A stretch of 64,000 nt of DNA from assembly GCF_012726195.1 (NCBI RefSeq), contig NZ_JAASAF010000005.1:310001-374000 (forward strand), in the 5' to 3' direction. This document shows positions 35,428 to 45,513 of this stretch, one piece after another. A program made the position numbers and the translations under genes. The notes beneath the pieces are model-generated. The model was given only the letters and a program-made list of their open reading frames with translations. It did not search any database and was not told where the DNA came from. The number at the start of each line of letters is the position of its first letter. The stretch's first letter is position 1. This stretch comes from Rhodococcus sp. HNM0563 (GTDB lineage: Bacteria; Actinomycetota; Actinomycetes; Mycobacteriales; Mycobacteriaceae).

Positions 35428-37619
35428 GTGCGCCGTCGATCGCCCGCACACAGTCCGGAAATGAGAGCGCCCGCCCCCAGGCCGAGATCCCGGGGGCGGG
35501 CAGAGACGAGGCCGACGCTATGACCTACAGCACCGATGATACCAAGAACCCCAACAACATCGGGGACGACAGCGCGCCCGGCTGGGTGAGTGGCCCGCTA
35601 TGGGCTTTCGAGAAGGACGCCCACGGCGACGACGTGATCCGCGAGTTCGTGTCTGACGACGCGTGGAAGGCGCTGCGCAAGTTCGGCAGCCGCTATGGCG
35701 TTCGGATCGACGCCGAGACCCTGTTCGAGGACCTGCACGCGGTGCCTGCGTCGGTCGTGAGTGACGATGGTGTGGAGATCACCCGCGAGGGCGTAGCAGA
35801 GTTCGCCGCCGAGGACTGCCTGTACGACCTGCCCGACGCCGAGGACGTCGGGGCTGATCTGGAGGCCAACCGCTCGCGGCTGCGCGCCGAGCGGTCGCAG
35901 AAGTTCCGCGACCAGCAGGCCGCCAAGACTGCCCTCGCTGGGCGCGGTGTATCCGCGTCCGCCGAGTTCACACTGACCGAGGTCGAACGCGTCGGTGGCG
36001 ATGCTGGGTATGTCCGTGCTGCGCGGACGATGATCACGAGGGCGAACACCGAAGCGTGGGCATTGCGCCGACGAGACGACGAACGTCTGCCCATCGTCAC
36101 CGCCGCCGAACTGCTCAAGCTCGGCGCGCCGGTCGAGATCATCGACAAGCTGACCCAGGTGACCGCCGCCGACAGGATCACCGCCGCAACCGATCTCGCG
36201 GTCGAGTGCGACCGGTTCAGGGCGGCGGTGTCGCGGAAGTCGCGCGCAACCGGTACCGGAACGGATGCACTCGACGCGGGTCTGATGGGGCCGGATGAAA
36301 TCGAGAACCAGCCGCCGACCCGCTATCTGGTCGGTGAGATCGTTCCCGAGGCCAGCCTGGTTCACATCGTCGCCCCGCCGTCGTCGTTTAAGTCGTTCTT
36401 CGCGTTCGATATGACCTGCTCTCTGGCGATGGGGATTCCGTTCGGCGGGGAGCACGCCGTACCCACTGATGGTGTCCCGGTGCTCTACGTCGCCGCCGAG
36501 GATGCCCGTGGCTACCGCGACCGTCTGGCCGCGTGGCGCGCCCACAACAACGTCGACCGCGCGGCGATGCGCGACCGGCTGCACATGCAGAGCCGTGCAG
36601 TCCAACTCGGATCGGACGAGGACACCGCATGGCTCGCCGCCAAGGTCGCCGAGACCGGCGCGAAGTTCGTGGTGGTCGACACACAGGCGCTCTCGACTGT
36701 CGGACTCGACGAGAACTCGGCGACCGACCAGGGCCAGGTGATCCGATCGCTGCGTGCGATCGTGTCGAATACCGGTGTGACGGTTGCCGTGGTCCACCAC
36801 GCCGCAGCCGGGAGCGACACTGGCCGTGGGTCGACGGCGTGGCACGGGGCAGCTGACACCGTGCTCCGATTGAGGCGAGAGAGCGAGTCCACCCCGCAGT
36901 TCACCGTGAAGACCACCAAGCAGAAGAACGACCGGCAAGGTCTCATCTACGACTTCGAGGTCGTCGAGGTCGAGGTGCCCGGTGACGACAACGGCAGGGT
37001 GTCGCTGTGCGTACGTGCTGTTGGGGCGCAGGAGGCGGCCAAGGTCAAGCAGCAGCAACTCACCGAGAAGGACATTGATGTTCTGGAGATCATCCGAGAT
37101 CTCTGTGCGCGCCAGGGCGGCGGCCTGACTCAGACCCAGATCACTCAAGCGGCGTGTGCTCGTGGCCTTTACAAGAGCCCCACGTCGACGCAGTGCAGCG
37201 ACGTGGTGTCCGCCCTGCTGAACCGGGGCTACGTCGTCGACAAGGCCCGCCGGGGGGCCAACGGCAAGAAGATCATGCTCGCCGACAAGACCCCGACCGG
37301 CGGGTGGCCCGAGGGATTCGACCCGACGCCGGGATTGCTGGTCGGAAGGGACCCGGTGCTCGACCCCGAGCGGGAGGAGCACGAGATGGCAGTCCGGCGC
37401 GTCCTGGACATTCTCGCGCGCCAGATGGACCGGGGCGGTGTCAACGATCAGACCACCAAGCAGACGTTCACCGACAACTTTGCCGCCAGCGAGCACGATC
37501 AGATCATCGCCACCGCATGGGAGCGGTGGAAGAAGGACCGCCCCGGCATCGCCGACATCGCAACGCTCTACGTCGAACCCAACGACAGCAACGAGACCGA
37601 TCGGGGTGATGCACCGTGA
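35424..37619 (+). CDS. RepA-like replicative helicase (AAA_25 / RSF1010 RepA type)
   Basis: A 731-residue protein. A RecA-like ATPase core spans about residues 290-560: VHIVAPPSSFKSFFAF (Walker A variant, near 317), VLYVAAEDARGYRDRL, KFVVVDTQAL (Walker B, near 415), and VAVVHHAAAGSDTGRGSTAW. This order is that of plasmid RepA and phage AAA_25 helicases. The region after about residue 560 (TQTQITQAACARGLYKSPTS) is winged-helix-like. The ATG at 35424 overlaps the upstream gene; a second ATG at 35520 is possible. Likely opens or unwinds DNA at the nearby repeats. Confidence 0.75.
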   Translation: MSAPSIARTQSGNESARPQAEIPGAGRDEADAMTYSTDDTKNPNNIGDDSAPGWVSGPLWAFEKDAHGDDVIREFVSDDAWKALRKFGSRYGVRIDAETLFEDLHAVPASVVSDDGVEITREGVAEFAAEDCLYDLPDAEDVGADLEANRSRLRAERSQKFRDQQAAKTALAGRGVSASAEFTLTEVERVGGDAGYVRAARTMITRANTEAWALRRRDDERLPIVTAAELLKLGAPVEIIDKLTQVTAADRITAATDLAVECDRFRAAVSRKSRATGTGTDALDAGLMGPDEIENQPPTRYLVGEIVPEASLVHIVAPPSSFKSFFAFDMTCSLAMGIPFGGEHAVPTDGVPVLYVAAEDARGYRDRLAAWRAHNNVDRAAMRDRLHMQSRAVQLGSDEDTAWLAAKVAETGAKFVVVDTQALSTVGLDENSATDQGQVIRSLRAIVSNTGVTVAVVHHAAAGSDTGRGSTAWHGAADTVLRLRRESESTPQFTVKTTKQKNDRQGLIYDFEVVEVEVPGDDNGRVSLCVRAVGAQEAAKVKQQQLTEKDIDVLEIIRDLCARQGGGLTQTQITQAACARGLYKSPTSTQCSDVVSALLNRGYVVDKARRGANGKKIMLADKTPTGGWPEGFDPTPGLLVGRDPVLDPEREEHEMAVRRVLDILARQMDRGGVNDQTTKQTFTDNFAASEHDQIIATAWERWKKDRPGIADIATLYVEPNDSNETDRGDAP

Positions 37620-38071
37620 TCGGCAACCCCTATCCGTTCGGGCGGCCATCTGAAAGTGTCGTGCGGCGCGATGAGGCCCGACGCGCAGAGGCTCGACGGT
37701 CGTCGGGGTTCCCACGGCGACGACCAGTGAGAGGTACCGGGGACACGTTGGGCGTCTACGGGATTGAGGGCTACTGGCAGGTGGGTCGGCTCATCTACAA
37801 GGTCCAAGTCGCCGTCCACGGGTCGGGACGCCCCTACGCGAAGCGGTTCAACGCCCACGCCTTCGAGTGGGAATACGTCGGCACCGACCCGCTCGGGGCG
37901 ATCCGTGCTCGCGGCGAGCGCCTGAATGTGGAGCGTGTGGCCGCGCTGGGCAGGGTGTACGGGCGGTGCGTGCTGTGCGGTGCAACCCTGACCAACGAGG
38001 AGAGCATCGAGGCGGGCATCGGGCCGGTCTGCGCGACCAAGCTCACCCAGGACGCCCGCCGCTCCACCTGA
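37616..38071 (+). CDS. DUF6011-like zinc-finger protein
   Basis: A 151-residue protein. The C-terminal RCVLCGATLTNEESIEAGIG followed by PVCATKL is the Cys-x2-Cys ... Cys pattern of DUF6011, common in actinobacteria and phages. The N-terminal part is basic and disordered-looking. It is coupled to the helicase gene by GTGA (GTG at 37616). A nucleic-acid-binding accessory to replication is possible. Confidence 0.65.
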   Translation: MIGNPYPFGRPSESVVRRDEARRAEARRSSGFPRRRPVRGTGDTLGVYGIEGYWQVGRLIYKVQVAVHGSGRPYAKRFNAHAFEWEYVGTDPLGAIRARGERLNVERVAALGRVYGRCVLCGATLTNEESIEAGIGPVCATKLTQDARRST

Positions 38072-38089
38072 CGCGCCGCTTCAACGCGG

Positions 38090-38167
38090 AGCGCCCCGCT
38101 CGCAGACGATTTCGCACAGTTGGCCCCCGAGTGTCGGGGAGGTGCGGACGTCCGTGAGCGGGGCGCT
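38090..38167. terminator. Nested inverted repeats between convergent genes
   Basis: AGCGCCCCGCTC (38090-38101) pairs with GAGCGGGGCGCT (38156-38167). Inside lies CCCCGA/TCGGGG (38125-38139, 3-nt loop). The repeats fill the 110-nt gap between the DUF6011-like stop and the integrase stop, as a bidirectional terminator would. Confidence 0.5.
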
Positions 38168-38181
38168 GTGGCGTTCTGGAC

Positions 38182-39642
38182 CTATCCCGCGTCGCCGGGT
38201 CGGCGCGGGGTGATGGTGATGGCATCCGAGGGCTTGTGCCAGCGGCCACGGCCCACGCGGTCGATGGTGATAGTCATCGTCGACCGGATGAACTCGCGGC
38301 GGGCGATCAGGGGCAGCTCGCCCCACAGCGCCATCGGGTCGGGAGCCGTCGCGAGATCTCGCACCACGGGGTCGGTGAACACCGGGGTCGCTTCGGCCTC
38401 GACGTCCGCGATCTGCGCCTCCAGGCGGGTCGCTACTCGCGCCCCGGTGCTCGGCGGCATCCGGCCCTCGGCGATCTCGTTCTCGACGTCCTCAAGACGT
38501 TGACGTAGCTCGGCCAGCCGCGCCGGGGCCGTGGGGTCAGACGCCGGCACCTCGGCGAGGGCGGCCAGCGACTCAGGCGTGGTCAGGATGCCGTCGACGA
38601 CACCCAAGATCACACCGTCCGTCGCCTGCATATTCCGCCCGACGCAGTGCGACTTGCACTGGTAGACCTCGTAGTTGCCGCCGCCCTTGCGGCGTCCGCC
38701 GCGCGCCTTCCACACGTACTCGCCGCACACCGCGCACCGCGCGATGCCGGTCAGCAGATGCTTCACTGGCACGCCGCGCGGGCCGGTCTTGCGCCCGGCG
38801 AACAACGCCACCAGATCGTGGTGTTGATCGTCGGTGAGAATCGGCTCCCAGGTGCCCTTGCCGTGGATCTCCTGCGGCCCGCGCTTGCCGTCGACCTTCG
38901 CGCTGACGGTCCGGTACCCGGCGTAGGTCGGGTTCACCATGATCCGGCGCAGCTTCGCCGAGTCCCAGCCGAGCGGGTCCTGAGTCTCGATCCACCGCAC
39001 CACCGAACCGAAGCTGTGCCCATCGAGCACGCGCCGCGCAGCCTCGGCGACCAGGGGAGCGCGCGACGGGTCGGGGACGCGGCCCGTCGACTTGCCGGTG
39101 TCGGGGTCGCGAACGATCTTGTAGCCGTAGGGGACTCGTCCGTGGGGCTTACCCTGGGCCAGGTTCTTGCGGTGGGCGCGCTTGATCCGCTTCCGAATGT
39201 CCTCGGCCTCGCGCTCGGCCAGCAGTGCGTCGAGACCGGTGGTGAAACGGTCGTCACCGTCTTCGAGATCGAACAGCCGTCCGCTGTAGGACAACATCAC
39301 CTGTCGATCGGTGCAGAGGCGGCGCAGATCGACGTAGTGGTCCATCGACCGGCCAGCGCGTGAGGGCTCCCAGACCACCAGCACGTCGCCGGGGCGCAGC
39401 ACCTCACTCAGGCGGGCGTACTGCGGGCGGTCCTTGGTGGCGAAGCGGGTAGCCGACCGGTCGTTGTCGGTCAGCACCTCGGCGACCGGCCACCCATTGC
39501 GCTCGCACACCGCTCTGCACTCGGCCTCCTGCTCGGCGACCGAGCGGCCACCGGCCAGGTCGCGCGAGACGCGCGTGTAGATCACTGCGCGGGTCGGCGC
39601 ACGTCGGGAGTCGGTGTAGGTGCTGGTCAGCGCGGTGCTCAT
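38182..39642 (-). CDS. Large serine integrase
   Basis: A 486-residue site-specific recombinase. The catalytic domain shows AVIYTRVSRD with the nucleophilic Ser near residue 26, VVWEPSRAGRSMDHYVDLRR with active-site Arg residues, and FTTGLDALLAEREAEDIRKR. A recombinase domain follows (KPHGRVPYGYKIVRD, NPTYAGYRTV), then a zinc ribbon with CAVCGEYVW and QCKSHC, then a coiled-coil near residues 375-415. Length is normal for phage and ICE integrases. The start is 22 nt from the attR core, as expected for an integrase next to its attachment site. No ribosome site is seen; a TAAACT box 8 nt before the ATG suggests leaderless expression. Confidence 0.93.
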   Translation of the reverse strand: MSTALTSTYTDSRRAPTRAVIYTRVSRDLAGGRSVAEQEAECRAVCERNGWPVAEVLTDNDRSATRFATKDRPQYARLSEVLRPGDVLVVWEPSRAGRSMDHYVDLRRLCTDRQVMLSYSGRLFDLEDGDDRFTTGLDALLAEREAEDIRKRIKRAHRKNLAQGKPHGRVPYGYKIVRDPDTGKSTGRVPDPSRAPLVAEAARRVLDGHSFGSVVRWIETQDPLGWDSAKLRRIMVNPTYAGYRTVSAKVDGKRGPQEIHGKGTWEPILTDDQHHDLVALFAGRKTGPRGVPVKHLLTGIARCAVCGEYVWKARGGRRKGGGNYEVYQCKSHCVGRNMQATDGVILGVVDGILTTPESLAALAEVPASDPTAPARLAELRQRLEDVENEIAEGRMPPSTGARVATRLEAQIADVEAEATPVFTDPVVRDLATAPDPMALWGELPLIARREFIRSTMTITIDRVGRGRWHKPSDAITITPRRPGDAG

Positions 39643-39664
39643 AGTAAGAGAGTTTACGACAAAT

Positions 39665-39669
39665 AAACA
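39665..39669. other. Right attachment junction (attR core)
   Basis: AAACA is identical to 25537-25541; to the right the host flavodoxin-like frame resumes (AAA CAC GCG TTC GAC). Element sequence lies to the left, ending with the integrase upstream region. Confidence 0.75.
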
Positions 39670-39907
39670 CGCGTTCGACGTCTGCTACTACCCGTGCCTC
39701 GATTCGACACGTGGCAGGCCCTATGGGTTGTACGTTCACGGCAACGAGGGCACGGAAGGCGCCGAGCGCGCCGTCGACAGCATCACGACGGGACTCGGCT
39801 GGGTCAAGGCCGCCGACTACGTTGTCGCGTCGGGTAAGCCGAGCAAGAGCGATCTCGAGGCGTGCTGGGAACTCGGTGCGACCGTGGCGGCCCAGCTGAT
39901 GGATTGA
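39665..39907 (+). pseudogene. 3' part of interrupted flavodoxin-like gene
   Basis: The codons for KHAFDVCYYPCLDSTRGRP through LEACWELGATVAAQLMD complete the 5' half at 25312-25541. There is no start codon or ribosome site of its own at the junction, and any initiation would give only a fragment; it is presumably silent. On precise excision the full gene would be restored without loss. Confidence 0.85.
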
Positions 39908-39925
39908 CCGCGGCGGCCGGGCTCA

Positions 39926-40366
39926 CTACCGGAAGTTCTTCTCCACGAATTTCGTCAGGCCCTTGCCCGCGGTCTCGATCGCGGTCTTTTCCGCACGGCG
40001 TACCAGGAATCCGGGAACGGGGATCTTGGGATCGATGGTGAGAGCGAAGTCGACCGTGGTCCCGTTGTCGGTTGCGGTGAGCGTGTAGGCGCCGTCCTGC
40101 ACGTTCTGCTGGGCGCTCTCCACAAGGGTCCACGACATCGACTCGTTGCCATTCCACGAGTAGTCGACGACCTGCTCGTCGGTGATGCCGATGATGGACA
40201 CGGTCATGCGGACGCGGTGCGGCCTGCCGTCGGGGTGGGTGCTCTCGATCGTCACGGACTTGTGCGTCGACGACCATTCGGGGAGTCGCTCGACTGCTGC
40301 GATACCCGCCATCACCTGCTCCGGTGTCGCCTTGATCTCGAAGCTTCTGGTGCTGCTGACGGCCAT
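39926..40366 (-). CDS. SRPBCC-family protein (polyketide cyclase/dehydrase-like)
   Basis: A 146-residue START-like protein. SSTRSFEIKATPEQVMAGIA at the N-terminus, LPEWSSTHKSV, and an alternating strand pattern ending in a long C-terminal helix (KTAIETAGKGLTKFVEKNF) define the fold, a pocket for a lipid or other hydrophobic ligand. Closely related mycobacterial proteins are annotated only as cyclase/dehydrase. Convergent with the split flavodoxin-like gene. The specific ligand is unknown. Confidence 0.8.
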   Translation of the reverse strand: MAVSSTRSFEIKATPEQVMAGIAAVERLPEWSSTHKSVTIESTHPDGRPHRVRMTVSIIGITDEQVVDYSWNGNESMSWTLVESAQQNVQDGAYTLTATDNGTTVDFALTIDPKIPVPGFLVRRAEKTAIETAGKGLTKFVEKNFR

Positions 40367-40453
40367 GACTACTCCACCCCTCGGGTCCGCATCTTCGCGG
40401 ACTGTGCCTTCGCGTGCGACGGAAATCTACCCCACCGGCACGCCGGGGGCGCG

Positions 40454-41047
40454 TCAGTCGGTCGGCCGGTCGTCGGTGCTGCCGGTGGGGTCGTCGCCGG
40501 CGGAATCGGCCGGTGCGGGTTTCTCGGTGTCGGCCGGAGCTTCGGCGGGGGGCTCGGGTGCCGGGGGTGTGGTGGTGGGTTTGGCGGTGGGCCAGCGCCA
40601 TTCGTCGGCGCGGCGCTGGTAGCGCATCTGCTCGCGCAGCGCGCCCTGGACTGCTTGTCCCACCCACGAATTGAGCGAAACCCCGCTCTGCGCGGCAGCT
40701 TCCTCGGCGCGGGTCTTGATCTGCTCGACGAGGCGCAGCGTGACGCGGCTGATGTCGCCGGTCATCTCCTCGAAGGTCGGGGGAGTGTCGTCGGGTTCGG
40801 ATGCGTGGCCGTCATGGACCTCGACGACCGCGTCGGCTCCGTCGAGGCGGACGGTGACTCTGCGGTCGCCGAGTTGTTCGGACACCTGGGAGGCCAGGTC
40901 GGACAGTGCGCTCAGGACTGCGAGCCGGGCGGGGGCGGCAACGGCGGTGGCGAGGGCAGCGGCAGTGCGACGAGTCTGCTCGTCGCCCAGTTCTGCGGCG
41001 TTCCGCACGGAGTCGGCGATGGCATCGGTATAAACATCGATATTCAT
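40454..41047 (-). CDS. Ribbon-helix-helix (toxin-antitoxin/HicB-like) DNA-binding protein
   Basis: A 197-residue protein. Residues about 99-140 (SRVTLRLVEQIKTRAEEAAA then VSLNSWVGQAVQGAL) form a ribbon-helix-helix as in Arc/HicB-type repressors. Residues 1-90 are helical and end in a strand pair. The C-terminal 50 residues are Pro/Ala/Asp-rich and probably disordered. Four TGAYGTCA sites sit at and upstream of its start, so autorepression is likely. No toxin gene is adjacent, which suggests a lone regulator. Confidence 0.8.
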   Translation of the reverse strand: MNIDVYTDAIADSVRNAAELGDEQTRRTAAALATAVAAPARLAVLSALSDLASQVSEQLGDRRVTVRLDGADAVVEVHDGHASEPDDTPPTFEEMTGDISRVTLRLVEQIKTRAEEAAAQSGVSLNSWVGQAVQGALREQMRYQRRADEWRWPTAKPTTTPPAPEPPAEAPADTEKPAPADSAGDDPTGSTDDRPTD

Positions 41048-41100
41048 GACGTCAGTGTGACGTCATTAATGATGTCAGTCAACCGTCGGGGTTGATGTCA
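41047..41100. promoter_or_regulatory. Operator array of four TGA(C/T)GTCA sites
   Basis: TGACGTCA occurs at 41047-41054 and 41058-41065; TGATGTCA at 41070-41077 and 41093-41100. Starts are 11, 12 and 23 bp apart, so all lie on one face of the helix. The first overlaps the ATG of the ribbon-helix-helix gene, as expected for an autorepressor that binds as a chain of dimers. The array also lies 74 nt upstream of thyX. Confidence 0.7.
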
Positions 41101-41173
41101 CTCGGGAGAGTTGCTCGACCGAGCGCTAAGGTCGAGCAGCAACACCGTGCGGAACCGCGGAAGGGAGACGAGC

Positions 41174-42905
<1,732 letters not shown>

Positions 42906-42906
<1 letters not shown>

Positions 42907-44717
42907 TGAGCCGTCCCAACCGTGGCCGTGGTCGCGCGACCCGCAACGCCGGGCCTCCGACATCCAAGCCCACCCGTCGCGTCCCTCAGAACTCCGCCGC
43001 TACCAAGCGCCCCGACGCGAGACCAGCGACCGATCCCACCGCCCGCCTCGGTACGCCGCCGAAGGCCCCGAAGACCGGCCTGCGCGTCGTCGCACTCGGC
43101 GGCATCGGCGAGATCGGCCGCAACATGACGGTGTTCGAGCACCAGGGCCGTCTGCTCATCGTCGACTGCGGTGTGCTGTTCCCCGAGGACCAGCAGCCGG
43201 GCGTCGACTTGATCCTCCCTGACTTCCGGTACATCGAAGACCGCCTGGACGACATCGACGCGGTCGTCCTGACCCACGGACACGAAGATCACATCGGCGC
43301 GCTGCCGTTCCTGCTGCGACTGCGTCCGGACATCCCGGTCGTCGGCTCGAAATTCACGCTCGCGCTCGTTTCCGCCAAGTGTCGCGAACATCGGCTGCGC
43401 CCGAACCTCACCGAGGTCACCGAAGGGGAGCGGACCACCCACGGACCGTTCGAGTGCGAGTATTTCGCCGTCAACCACTCGATCCCGGACGCGATCGCGG
43501 TCGCGATCCGCACCACAGCCGGCGTCGTGCTGCACACCGGCGACATCAAGCTCGACCAGCTTCCGCTCGACAACCGGCTCACCGATCTCGCCGGGTTCTC
43601 ACGCCTCGGCGACGAGGGCGTCGACCTGTTCCTCGTCGACTCCACCAACGCGGAGGTTCCCGGGTTCGTGACCCCGGAACGCGAAATCGGCGGCGTGCTC
43701 GACAACGTCATCGGCAAAGCGAAGAACCGTGTCATCGTCGCCTCGTTCGCGAGTCACGTGCACCGAATCCAACAGGTCGTCGACGTTGCACACCGCTACA
43801 ACCGGCGGGTCGCGTTCGTCGGGCGTTCGATGGTGCGCAACATGCAGATCGCGCAGGATCTCGGCTACCTCAACGTGCCGGACGGCCTCGAGGTCAACAT
43901 CGACACAGCGGCGTCGCTGCCGGACGATCGGCTCGTGCTGGTCTCGACGGGTTCGCAGGGCGAACCGTTGTCGGCCCTCTCGCGAATGGCGCGCGGCGAA
44001 CACCGCCAGATCAACGTCAAGGAGAACGACCTCGTAGTCCTTGCCTCGTCGCTGATCCCGGGCAATGAGAACTCGGTGTTCGCGGTAGTGAACGGGCTCG
44101 CCAAACGCGGCGCCACTGTCGTCACGCAGCAGAACGCGAAAGTTCACGTCTCGGGCCACGCCTCGGCCGGTGAGCTGTTGTACCTGTACAACGCGGTGCG
44201 ACCGACCAATGCGATGCCGGTGCACGGCGAGTGGCGTCATCTCCGTGCCAATGCGGCGCTCGCGGAAGCGACAGGTGTACCGAAAGAACGGATCGTGCTC
44301 GCGGAGGACGGCGTTGTCGTCGACATGGTCGACGGGCTCGCGGAGATCGTCGGCCGGGTACCGGTCGGCCATGTGTACGTCGACGGTCTCTCCGTCGGCG
44401 ACGTGGGCGAGTCCACCCTGTCGGACCGGTTGATCCTCGGCGAAGGTGGCTTCATCTCGATTTCTGTCGCCGTCGATGCCACGACCGGTCGTGCGGTGAG
44501 CGCACCGGAGGTGTCGGGGCGAGGGTTCTCCGACGATCCGACCGCGCTCAACGAAGCAGCGCAACTGGTGGACAAGGCACTCAACGAACTCGCCGCGGAA
44601 GGCGTGACCGAAACGCACCGTATCGCGCAGGGCATCCGTCGTGTCGTCGGTCGGTGGGTCGCCGACACATACCGGCGCCGGCCGATGATCGTTCCCACGG
44701 TCATCGCGGTCTCCTGA
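42906..44717 (+). CDS. rnj: Ribonuclease J
   Basis: A 603-residue metallo-beta-lactamase/beta-CASP ribonuclease for mRNA decay and rRNA maturation, with 5'-3' exo and endo activity. The first 50 residues are a basic, disordered extension rich in Arg, Pro and Thr. Then GGIGEIGRNMTVFEHQGRL, VLTHGHEDHIGALPFLL (zinc motif), VLHTGDIKLDQ, and the beta-CASP domain with HVSGHASAGEL and NAMPVHGEWRHL. Coupled to dapA. Homologue of Rv2752c. Confidence 0.96.
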
Positions 44718-44772
44718 GGCACCTGCCGGGATCGGTGGTGCCGTCTTTCTAGTTGCTCGTTAGAGTGGCGGA

Positions 44773-45396
44773 ATGAGCCTTGCCCGACGTGAACGGCATG
44801 CCTTGGTCAAAACGATGTCGGAGGTCGGTCCGGAAGCCCGGACGCTTTGTGGTGACTGGACGACACGCGACCTCGCGGCGCATCTGCTGGTGCGCGAACG
44901 ACGCATCGACACGATGCCCGGAATCATGATCCCGGCGTTCGCAGCGCACACGGAGAAGGTCCGCCGCGAGGTGACCGACCGTCAGTGGGCGCACCTGCTC
45001 GCCGACATCGATTCCGGGCCTCCCAAGTGGTCGCCCCTGTATCTCGTCGACTCGGTGGCGAATGCCACCGAGATGTTCGTGCACCACGAGGACGTGCTCC
45101 GGAGCGTTCCGGGATGGGAACCGCGTCCCCTGCCCGCGGACGATGAAGATCAACTCTGGAAGTATGCGCGGACCATCGGTCGCACAAGCTACGGAGGCAC
45201 CGACATCACCGTCGTGTTCGAGCGCGTGGGCGGTGAGCGAGTGACCGTGCGCAAGCGAGGGCCGCGCACCGTCGTATTGAGCGGACGACCGTCCGAATTG
45301 CTCCTCCACGCGTTCGGGCGTGACGAGGTGCGCCTCGAACAAGACGGGGCCGAAGCGGATATCGCCGAGCTCGCGGGTTCGAGAAGGGGACTCTGA
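44773..45396 (+). CDS. TIGR03085-family, DinB-like mycothiol-dependent fold protein
   Basis: A 207-residue protein. ARRERHALVKTMSEVGPEA, LCGDWTTRDLAAHLLVRERR and NATEMFVHHEDVLR match the actinobacterial TIGR03085 family, which has a DinB/maleylpyruvate-isomerase-like four-helix bundle. Two His residues (in AAHLLV and FVHHED) could bind a metal. A link to mycothiol is known for the superfamily, not shown here. Stands alone between rnj and ftsK. Confidence 0.8.
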   Translation: MSLARRERHALVKTMSEVGPEARTLCGDWTTRDLAAHLLVRERRIDTMPGIMIPAFAAHTEKVRREVTDRQWAHLLADIDSGPPKWSPLYLVDSVANATEMFVHHEDVLRSVPGWEPRPLPADDEDQLWKYARTIGRTSYGGTDITVVFERVGGERVTVRKRGPRTVVLSGRPSELLLHAFGRDEVRLEQDGAEADIAELAGSRRGL

Positions 45397-45513
45397 GCAG
45401 CACGCATCGTCGCCGGGGAGCAGTCTTCCGGTTCGGTGCTGTGACCAGTGCCGCCGTGTGGGCCCCGTGTTGCTGATGGTTCGCCAGTGGGCCATGCGGC
45501 TACCCTGGCGGAT

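Larger units (their letters stand above)
25542..39669. mobile_element. 14.1-kb integrated element with serine integrase and RepA-like replication module
   Basis: The element is bounded by the AAACA core inside a host gene. Gene order from the left: three coupled plus-strand cargo genes (nuclease-like, replacement flavodoxin-like, Schlafen-like) and one unknown gene. Then minus-strand genes at 28707-34213, including a possible phage-structural protein, a second serine recombinase and an HTH protein. Then a repeat-rich non-coding region, plus-strand excisionase-like, RepA-like and DUF6011-like genes, and finally the large serine integrase on the minus strand. No portal, terminase large subunit, relaxase or type IV secretion gene is seen. 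A phage satellite or a replicating mobilisable element are the leading readings. Confidence 0.88.

Noticed and set aside
25542..39669. Integrative conjugative element with a type IV or FtsK-type DNA transfer system
   Set aside because: No relaxase, TraB/FtsK-type translocase or secretion gene is visible inside the element; the ftsK at 45514 is the host division gene.
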